The notes below the pieces were generated by a model. It did not search any database, was not told the origin of the DNA, and was given only the letters and a program-made list of their open reading frames with translations. Positions 37,173 through 42,583 of a DNA stretch of 42,583 bases are shown one piece after another. Position numbers and translations under genes: made by a program. Source of the stretch: Myxococcales bacterium (GTDB lineage Bacteria; Myxococcota_A; Polyangia; Polyangiales; Ga0077539); NCBI GenBank assembly GCA_030652255.1, contig JAUSAZ010000098.1, positions 1 through 42,583 of the forward strand. Direction: 5' to 3'. Position 1 is the first letter of the stretch; each line of letters begins with the position of its first letter.

Positions 37173-38660
37173 TCAGCGACGGTCGAAGGGCACCGCGAAG
37201 CGATACGAGTTCTGCCACTGGGGGCCGTGGACGAACGGCGCCTGCTCTTCGAAGCAAGCACGCACCGGCGCCATCGAGGGATGAGTGCTGACGATCGAAG
37301 CGCGCCCCGCGGCCGACATCTCGACGTCCACGCGACCCGTGATGGGCTGCTGGCAACGTAGCCTGTCGAAACAGGTATCGATGCAACGCCCGAAGATCCG
37401 TCGGGCGCTGTTCGTGACTGCGAGCATCGCGCGGTCGGGGGGCATCGTGTCCCCGGTCTCTGCGGCAGGCGGCGCGGCTCGAGCGACCGCATTCACCCGG
37501 TTGAGGGCCACCGTGGGGGCGACGGTGCTGCGGAAGGTCGCCCATCGGGGCGTCACGCCAGCGCCGAGCTCCAGTCGCATCTCGGTGCGACCGACGCGGG
37601 CCTGGATGGTGCCGGGGCCCGCGAGGCGGATGGACTCCAGCGCCGAGGGGAGGGCGCCGTGCTGGAGCAGCGTGAGCGTCGCGCTCGGATCGATGGTGGG
37701 GATCTCGTAGGAGGTGCCCAACGCCGAGAGCGCGTCGAGGTCGAGCGCCGCCTGGTCGGCCGCGGTGAGCGTCGAGGGGGTCGGCGCGCTGCCGTCGAGC
37801 GGGAGGTCGATCACCAGCGGGCCGGTGACGGTGAGGGCCTCGGCCTCGCCGCGGCGGATGTCGGTGCGACCCGCGAGCACGACCACCCGCAGCACCGAGG
37901 ACTCGACCCTCGCGAGCAGGGGGCCATGTGCCTCTACCGACCAGCCATCGTGGAGCACCCGCGCGGGCAGCGTCTGGCCGGCGCCCGGGGTCAGCGCGAG
38001 CTCGCCCCGGTCGAGGGTGACCGCGGTCTGCTCGGTGCGGAGCTGCGAGAGCTTCATCGACGACCCGGGGCGGAGGTCGGCCGTCCAGCCCGAGCGCACG
38101 GTGAACACCGCGCGGGCCGCGTCGGGCGTCTCCACGCTGGCGCCTTCGCGCAGCCCCGTGGTGCGGGCGAGCAGGGCGCCCGCCTCGACCCCGGGCTCGC
38201 GGTAGCGGGCGCCGCCCGCGGCGAGCAGCACGACGCCCTCGTAGGGCGTGAGAGCCGGGGCGGGGGCCACCGTCGGCGTCGGGCGCGTGGCGACGATGGG
38301 CGCCACGGTCGGGGTCTCCTGCGACTTCAGCAGGGCGCGGCCCCCCAGCAGCAGGCCCACGCCCGCGGCCATGGCCAGCCCGGTGGCGACCCACGACGGG
38401 ACCCGCGCCGCCGGGCGCAGCCGGCCCGAGCGGATGTCCTGCGAGACGCTCCGGGCCTCGCGGGTGAGCACGTCGTCCATGCGATCCCACGCGGGGGGCA
38501 CGGGGGTGAGGCGGCGGGCCTCGTCAAGGGCGGCGAGCCCGGCGGAGAGGCGGGCCGCGCGGCGGGTGCAGTCGCCGCACGCGTCGAGGTGGGCGCCGAG
38601 CGCGGGGTCGGGCGCGTCGAGGTGCGCGCGCAGGGCGTCGATGGAGGGATGATCGCTCAT
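37173..38660 (-). CDS. Anti-sigma factor with zinc-finger, TM and FecR domain
   Basis: 495 residues. The N-terminal anti-sigma zinc finger is H24-x3-C28-x2-C31 (GAHLDACGDC). A TM segment lies at about 89-107, a Pro/Thr/Val linker follows, and a FecR domain (about 125-290) has EGASVETPDAARAVFTVRSG, LRPGSSMKLSQL and LDRGELALTPG. The C-terminal domain (about 395-495) has paired cysteines (RCIDTCFDRLRCQ, RACFEEQ) and a GRVDVEMSAAGRASIV strand like the TonB-C/AgmX-type ends of myxobacterial proteins; that comparison is tentative. Its ATG overlaps the sigma stop (ATGA), so the pair is made together. It should hold the ECF sigma at the membrane until an envelope signal arrives. Confidence 0.9.
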   Translation of the reverse strand: MSDHPSIDALRAHLDAPDPALGAHLDACGDCTRRAARLSAGLAALDEARRLTPVPPAWDRMDDVLTREARSVSQDIRSGRLRPAARVPSWVATGLAMAAGVGLLLGGRALLKSQETPTVAPIVATRPTPTVAPAPALTPYEGVVLLAAGGARYREPGVEAGALLARTTGLREGASVETPDAARAVFTVRSGWTADLRPGSSMKLSQLRTEQTAVTLDRGELALTPGAGQTLPARVLHDGWSVEAHGPLLARVESSVLRVVVLAGRTDIRRGEAEALTVTGPLVIDLPLDGSAPTPSTLTAADQAALDLDALSALGTSYEIPTIDPSATLTLLQHGALPSALESIRLAGPGTIQARVGRTEMRLELGAGVTPRWATFRSTVAPTVALNRVNAVARAAPPAAETGDTMPPDRAMLAVTNSARRIFGRCIDTCFDRLRCQQPITGRVDVEMSAAGRASIVSTHPSMAPVRACFEEQAPFVHGPQWQNSYRFAVPFDRR

Positions 38661-39331
38661 CGCGGGCTCACAGTCTCCGGGGTGGCGTCGGCCGCGGCAA
38701 GGTCGCGGGCGATGGACTCCAGCGTCGGGTCTTCGGCCATGGCGGCGTAGACCTCCCGGCGGGCATAGAAGAGGCGCGTGCGGACGGTGAGCACCGGGCT
38801 GTCGACCATGGCGGCGATCTGCGCCGCGGGCACGCCGTCGAGGTCGTGCAGGATGAACACCGCGCGCTTCTTGTCGGAGAGCGTGTCGAGGATCTTGTAG
38901 AGCGCGCGGAGGCGCTGGTTGCGGGCGGCGTGGTCGGCGGGCGAGGCGCCCTCCGGGGCGGCGGGCTCTTCGAGGAGCTCGTTGCCCAGCCGCGGCCGGC
39001 TGCGGGCGGAGCGGAGGTGCATGAGCGTGACGTTGACCGTCACCCGGTGGAGCCAGGTGGTGAAGCGCGACTCGCCCCGGAAGTTGGGCAGCGAGCGGAA
39101 CACCTGGATGAACACCTCCTGCACCACGTCTTCGACCTCGGGCCGCGGGCCCAGGAGGCGACCGACGAGCCGCGCCACGTCACGGCGGTGGGAGCGGAAG
39201 AGCTCCTGGAAGGCCCGCGCGTCGCCCTCGCGGGCTCGCTGGACGTACGCCGGGGCGCTGTCGTCGTCACGGCTCACGCGTACATCCATCGCGTGGAGGG
39301 GAGGGGAGAGGGAGGGTGCCATGGTCGCCAT
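38657..39331 (-). CDS. ECF-family RNA polymerase sigma factor
   Basis: 224 residues from the longest start. Region 2 (about 25-100) has AREGDARAFQELFRSHRRDVARLVGRLLG, VEDVVQEVFIQVFRSLPNFRGESRFTTWLHRVTVN. Region 4 (about 150-205) has LDTLSDKKRAVFILHDLDGVPAAQIAAMV, the sigma70 r4 helix-turn-helix. It is translationally coupled to the FecR-type anti-sigma gene by a 4-nt overlap. The start is uncertain: ATG at 39331, 39322 or 39289 (MDVRVSRDDD) all fit, and no clear ribosome site separates them. The 300 nt upstream hold a candidate 26-codon ORF and a TATAGC -10 near 39540, which could form the leader of this operon. Confidence 0.93.
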   Translation of the reverse strand: MATMAPSLSPPLHAMDVRVSRDDDSAPAYVQRAREGDARAFQELFRSHRRDVARLVGRLLGPRPEVEDVVQEVFIQVFRSLPNFRGESRFTTWLHRVTVNVTLMHLRSARSRPRLGNELLEEPAAPEGASPADHAARNQRLRALYKILDTLSDKKRAVFILHDLDGVPAAQIAAMVDSPVLTVRTRLFYARREVYAAMAEDPTLESIARDLAAADATPETVSPR

Positions 39332-39425
39332 CGGGGGTTACCGAGCGACTGGTGCCGGTCAGGTGGTGGACATTCATCCGCACGCGCATGCTCCGTCATA
39401 CGCCCGGCGGAGGGAACAGCCCGGT

Positions 39426-39506
39426 TCACTGCCTCGCGCGCTGGAGCAGCCCGACCAGATCCGACGCCACGAGGCCGATGACGAGAGCGACCACGACCAG
39501 TCCCAT
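39426..39506 (-). CDS. Candidate 26-residue membrane peptide upstream of the sigma gene
   Basis: ATG 39506 opens a 26-codon frame ending at 39426. It is strongly hydrophobic (MGLVVVALVIGLVASDLVGLLQRARQ has one TM-length stretch and a basic end), with GC-rich third positions like real genes here. Size and topology recall KdpF-type small membrane proteins, but no Kdp genes follow. A TATAGC -10-like element (39537-39542) would start a transcript about 23 nt before it, ending in the sigma/anti-sigma genes 94 nt further on. It could be a leader peptide. Short frames arise easily by chance at this GC content, so confidence is low. Apart from this, 39332-39631 holds no gene that I can see. Confidence 0.3.
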   Translation of the reverse strand: MGLVVVALVIGLVASDLVGLLQRARQ

Positions 39507-39631
39507 GGGCTGATCTCTGTGGGCGTTCCCGTGCGGGCTATACAACTTTCCGGCGCATCCATCTCCCCCGGCGTCCCGCGTCGGTGCCCGATGGCGGCCC
39601 GAGGGCCGTCCGCGCTATCCCTGCACGGGTG

Positions 39632-40228
39632 ATGTCGAAGCCGAAGGTCGTGCCCGACGCCGTCCCGCCCGTCGGGGGGCCTCCGAAGCTCCTGCACGCG
39701 GGCGAGGTGGCCCGGCTCGCCGGCCTCCACAAGACCACCGTGCTCCAGGCGGTGCGCCGCGGCGAGCTCCGAGCCTCCCGCACCGTCGGGCGCAGCGTGC
39801 GCATCGCGCTCCCCGACGCGACGGCCTTCCTCCAGTCGCGTGGCATCTCCATCGCGGTCACCCACCCCGCCCCGGCCGAGCCGCGCGCTGTGGTGGTGCT
39901 CACCGAGCACGCCGACGTCCACCGCCGCTTCGGCGAGCTGCTCCTGCCCTCCTGGCGGCTCGTCGAGCACCACGGGCTCTACGACGACCTGCTCACCGTC
40001 GGCTTCGAGCCGCCCGCGGCCATCGTGCTCGACCTCGACCTCCTCGGGCTCAACCCCCTGGCGATCCTCCGCGCGCTGCGCGCCCATCCCCTCCTCGGCC
40101 GGGTGCCCGTGCTCGCGCTCTCGCAGGTCGAAGCGCCCCTCGACGGCGCCCTCGCGCACGGCGCCGAGGTCGCGCTCCTCGCCTCCGACGTGGCCCAATG
40201 GCGCAGCGCGCTCGCCGCCGTCGGCTGA
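39632..40228 (+). CDS. Excisionase-type HTH fused to a degenerate receiver domain
   Basis: 198 residues. Residues about 20-68 form a MerR/excisionase-type helix-turn-helix (LHAGEVARLAGLHKTTVLQAVRRGELRASRTVGRSVRI). Residues about 84-195 look like a response-regulator receiver: VVVLTEHADV as strand 1, Asp134 in IVLDLDLLGLNPLAILRALRAHP as the phospho-acceptor position, and RVPVLALS. The usual acidic pair is reduced to one Glu and the conserved Lys is missing, so phosphorylation is doubtful. HTH first and receiver second is the reverse of ordinary response regulators. I chose ATG 39632 over an in-frame ATG at 39584; TATCCC (39616-39621), with TGGCGG 18 nt before it, fits a near-leaderless start. 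Target genes are unknown; the DUF58 gene follows after 117 nt. Confidence 0.8.
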   Translation: MSKPKVVPDAVPPVGGPPKLLHAGEVARLAGLHKTTVLQAVRRGELRASRTVGRSVRIALPDATAFLQSRGISIAVTHPAPAEPRAVVVLTEHADVHRRFGELLLPSWRLVEHHGLYDDLLTVGFEPPAAIVLDLDLLGLNPLAILRALRAHPLLGRVPVLALSQVEAPLDGALAHGAEVALLASDVAQWRSALAAVG

Positions 40229-40345
40229 ATTGCTCCGCACCTCACGGGCGCCGCGGGCGTAAGGGGATCAACATCGCCCCGTGGTCGGTTGGTGTGCCAT
40301 GCTCCGTGAGCGCCCGCAGGTGAGTCGAAACCCTCCAACGCCCTG

Positions 40346-41689
40346 ATGCCGTCCGTCACCCCCCGACGATCCCTGCGCCCGCTCCTTCGCCGCATCGCGG
40401 CGCCCCTCCGAAGGGCGGTCGACCTCTTCCCCTTCACCGCCCTCGGGCTGCTGGTGATGGCCGGCTGCGGCTTCGCGCTCTTCCGCTACGGCATCCGGCA
40501 GATCGACCTGCTGCTGCTGGTCGTGGGCACGGTCGGGGTGGCGCTCGGGCTCGCCTCGGTGCTCAGCACCACCGTCACCGCCCTGGTGCTCTGGCGCCAG
40601 GGACGCAGACTCCGCGACGAGGAGCCCCTGCGCCTGGAGTGTGGCTACGCCGCCCGCACCGGCTTCTCGATGTCCAGCCTGTGGTTCGTGCCCTTCGTGA
40701 AGCTCCGATGGAACTGGGACGCCCCCGAGGCGTCCGTACGCCTGGTGCCCCTCAAGCGACGACTCCACGAAGAGGTCACCGCCCTGCGCCGGGGGCTGCA
40801 CGAGTCCATCGCCCGCCGCATCGAGGTGAGCGACGCCTTCGGCCTCACCCGCGTGACCTTCACCCTGCGCCAGGAGCGGGTGGTGCGCTTCGTCCCCTCG
40901 ATGGGAGCGCTGCGCCAGATGCGGGTCGTGCGCTCCATCGCGGGCGGCGACGAGATCTCCAACCCCGCCGGGCCCCCCGAGGGCGAGCGCGTCGACCTGC
41001 GCCACTACGCCCCGGGCGACCCCATCAAGTTCGTGCTCTGGAAGGTCTTCGCGCGCTCGCGGCAGCTGGTGGTGCGCACCCCCGAGCGGGCCATCGCGCC
41101 CACCCGGCAGACCGTGGCCTACCTCGTGACGGGCATGGGGGACGAGTCCGCCGCCGGGGCCGCGAGGGTCGCCGTCGACACCGGCGCGCTCGGCGCCGAG
41201 TGGGTGCTCGGGGCCGACGGCAACGACACCTACGCGAAGTCGCCCGTGCAGGCGCTCGAGCTGCTCGCCCGCTCGGCCTCGACCCCCACCGAGCTCGGCG
41301 GCGCCGGCCTCGCCGACTTCCTCTCCAGGGCCACCCCCGGCGGCCTCGCCCGCGCGGTGGTCTTCGTGCCGGGTCGCCCCGGGCCGTGGCTCGACCGCGT
41401 GGTCGCCACCGTGCGCGCCCGCACCGCCCCCAACCAGATGCAGTCGCCCGTGGAGTTCGTGGTGTGCACCGACGGCATCGTCCCCATCGTGAAGACCACC
41501 TGGTGGTCGCGCCTCGCGTTCCAGGTGCGCCCGCCTTCCGCCCAGGGCGCCGTCACGCCCGCGCCCGGCGCTGAGGTCGGGGCGGTGCTCCGGGCGCTCG
41601 CCACCACCCGCGCCCCGGTGACCCTCGTCGACCGCGCGGGCGGCCACGTCTACCCGGGCGGCCACCACCGCTCGCTGGAGGCCGCGTGA
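40346..41689 (+). CDS. DUF58 domain membrane protein
   Basis: 447 residues. Two TM segments (about 30-47 and 54-75) precede the cytoplasmic DUF58 region, whose signature ERVDLRHYAPGDPIKFVLWKVFARSRQLVVRTPE lies at about 213-246. DUF58 proteins usually occur with a MoxR AAA+ ATPase and a TgpA transglutaminase-type protein; here the TgpA-like gene follows with a 4-nt GTGA overlap, which supports that arrangement. No MoxR gene lies directly upstream: the HTH/pseudo-receiver gene does. The exact biochemical role is unknown. No ribosome site is visible before ATG 40346. Confidence 0.88.
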   Translation: MPSVTPRRSLRPLLRRIAAPLRRAVDLFPFTALGLLVMAGCGFALFRYGIRQIDLLLLVVGTVGVALGLASVLSTTVTALVLWRQGRRLRDEEPLRLECGYAARTGFSMSSLWFVPFVKLRWNWDAPEASVRLVPLKRRLHEEVTALRRGLHESIARRIEVSDAFGLTRVTFTLRQERVVRFVPSMGALRQMRVVRSIAGGDEISNPAGPPEGERVDLRHYAPGDPIKFVLWKVFARSRQLVVRTPERAIAPTRQTVAYLVTGMGDESAAGAARVAVDTGALGAEWVLGADGNDTYAKSPVQALELLARSASTPTELGGAGLADFLSRATPGGLARAVVFVPGRPGPWLDRVVATVRARTAPNQMQSPVEFVVCTDGIVPIVKTTWWSRLAFQVRPPSAQGAVTPAPGAEVGAVLRALATTRAPVTLVDRAGGHVYPGGHHRSLEAA

Positions 41690-42583
41690 AGCTCCTCCGC
41701 CGCGCCCTCGCCGGGTGGCGCCACGGGGTGCGGGCCCTCGCCATGGCCCTCGCCGCCTTCTCGCTGAGCTGGGGCGTCGCGCTCGGCGAGGCCCTCGTCG
41801 CGGCCATGCTGGGCGCCGTCCTCGGCGTCGCCGCGGGCGAGGCGCTGGGCCGCTCGCGGGTGCGCCCCGCGGTGGCCCTCGGCGCCCTCGGGCTCCTGGC
41901 CTTCGTGCTCTGGCGCGGCGCGGCCCTCGCGGTCGGCACCGAGGCCCTGGCCGAGCTCGCGGGCCCGGCCAACGCGCTGGTCACCGCGAGCGTGCTGCGC
42001 TTCGGGGCGCTGGCCTTCTCCTCCGTGGCGGCCCTGCGCCTCATGGCCGTGCGCCGTCCGGCCGTGATGGCGCTGGAGCTGGGGCTCGTCACGGTCGCCT
42101 TCACGTCGGTGTTCGCGTCGCACCGCGAGGGCGTCATCGCGCGCCCGCTGTGGCTCTCCGACTGGGCCTGGCAGCAGGGCATCGACCCGGCCCAGGTGCT
42201 CCTCGGCATCGGCGGCGCGGCGGTCACGCTGCTGGCGCTCTTGCTGGTGGCAGAGACCCGCAGCGGGCGGGCGCTCTCGTCGCTGGTGATGCTGGTGATG
42301 CTGGCGCTCTCGGCGGTCGGGGTGATCCAGGTGGTGGGCGCGCCGATGCCCCAGCCGATGAGCGAGCTGGCCATGAGCGACGCGGGCCTCGGGCAGCCGC
42401 CGCGCCCGACGCCCGACGCGGGCAACGGGCACGGCCCCAGCCCCGGGCGCGACGGCGGCGGCGGCTCCGGCCGGGGACCCGACGGCGGCAACGACGGGCG
42501 CGACCGCGGCGACGCGGGCGACGGCGGCCCGAGCACGGGGCACGACGGCGGCGCGGGCCAGCAGGGCGACGGCGGCGACGGCG
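41686..42583 (+). CDS. TgpA/transglutaminase-like membrane protein, N-terminal part
   Basis: The frame starts at GTG 41686, overlapping the DUF58 stop, and runs off the window end with 299 codons visible. The first about 220 residues have six or seven TM segments (ALAMALAAFSLSWGVALGE, ALVAAMLGAVLGVAAGEAL, VALGALGLLAFVLWRGAA and more), including DWAWQQGIDPAQVLLGIGG, a motif found in membrane domains of TgpA-type proteins. From about 245 to the edge it becomes an Asp/Gly/Pro-rich low-complexity stretch (GDGG, GHDGG), probably a flexible extracytoplasmic linker to a catalytic domain beyond the window. The TgpA call rests on topology and DUF58 linkage, not on the missing catalytic domain. Confidence 0.7.
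   Translation, partial: MKLLRRALAGWRHGVRALAMALAAFSLSWGVALGEALVAAMLGAVLGVAAGEALGRSRVRPAVALGALGLLAFVLWRGAALAVGTEALAELAGPANALVTASVLRFGALAFSSVAALRLMAVRRPAVMALELGLVTVAFTSVFASHREGVIARPLWLSDWAWQQGIDPAQVLLGIGGAAVTLLALLLVAETRSGRALSSLVMLVMLALSAVGVIQVVGAPMPQPMSELAMSDAGLGQPPRPTPDAGNGHGPSPGRDGGGGSGRGPDGGNDGRDRGDAGDGGPSTGHDGGAGQQGDGGDG

Noticed and set aside
39332..39460. A self-regulated ECF promoter (TGAACC ... CGTATG) upstream of the sigma gene.
   Set aside because: The spacing between the two elements is about 20 nt, too long for the usual ECF layout.

Overview
This is a GC-rich (roughly 70-75% by eye) bacterial chromosome segment that is densely coded on both strands. It carries many secreted lipoproteins with Asp/Gly/Pro-rich linkers ('DAG', 'DGG', 'VQTDVP'), Cys-rich repeats, a GspE-N/HD-GYP/receiver/DUF4388 signalling protein and a lipoprotein serpin. 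Together these suggest a myxobacterium-like organism (Myxococcota, perhaps the Sandaracinaceae/Polyangiales side). That placement is inferred from gene style; there is no rRNA in the window to confirm it.

Layout. 1-5.2 kb (minus strand): transketolase, a bile-acid:Na+ symporter family transporter and a degenerate HD-GYP/receiver signalling protein. 5.2-8.1 kb (plus): a small lipoprotein, an orphan MlaE-type lipid ABC permease and an orphan beta-class DNA methyltransferase. 8.1-10.7 kb (minus): a large alpha/beta-hydrolase lipoprotein. 10.8-14.5 kb (plus): an acyl-CoA dehydrogenase, a lipoprotein serpin and a small membrane protein. 14.5-16.7 kb (minus): an SMR/Gdx guanidinium exporter preceded by a guanidine-III riboswitch, then two unrecognised proteins. 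16.9-22.2 kb: a DUF2293 protein, Cys-rich or repeat-bearing lipoproteins and a DppB/DppC-type permease pair. 22.2-28.4 kb (minus): dnaE (DNA polymerase III alpha), interrupted by a 448-residue intein with a LAGLIDADG endonuclease, followed by a two-TM TrkA-N protein. 28.4-33.6 kb (plus): a lipoprotein with a long leader, a strong terminator, then a GT2 glycosyltransferase / asparagine-synthase-like / membrane-anchored protein operon. 33.6-39.5 kb: a receiver-GGDEF diguanylate cyclase, a TonB-dependent receptor, and a convergent ECF sigma/FecR-type anti-sigma pair. 39.6-42.6 kb (plus): an excisionase-type HTH/pseudo-receiver protein, a DUF58 protein and the start of a TgpA-like membrane protein cut by the window edge.

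Three observations stand out. First, the dnaE intein sits three residues downstream of the classical cyanobacterial split-intein site and appears intact for both splicing and homing. Second, the guanidine-III riboswitch has an expression platform that can be read from sequence, and one aptamer substitution that appears to favour the OFF hairpin. Third, many genes share a TTGnnn-N17/18-TAnnnT promoter placed so that the start codon falls at about +1. This suggests widespread leaderless transcripts, and I used it to revise several start codons. I did not find a clearly new multi-gene system. The best candidates for undescribed biology are the lipoprotein-permease coupled trio (18.8-21.0 kb), the glycosyltransferase/amidotransferase/anchored-protein trio (29.9-33.6 kb) and the HTH/pseudo-receiver regulator.
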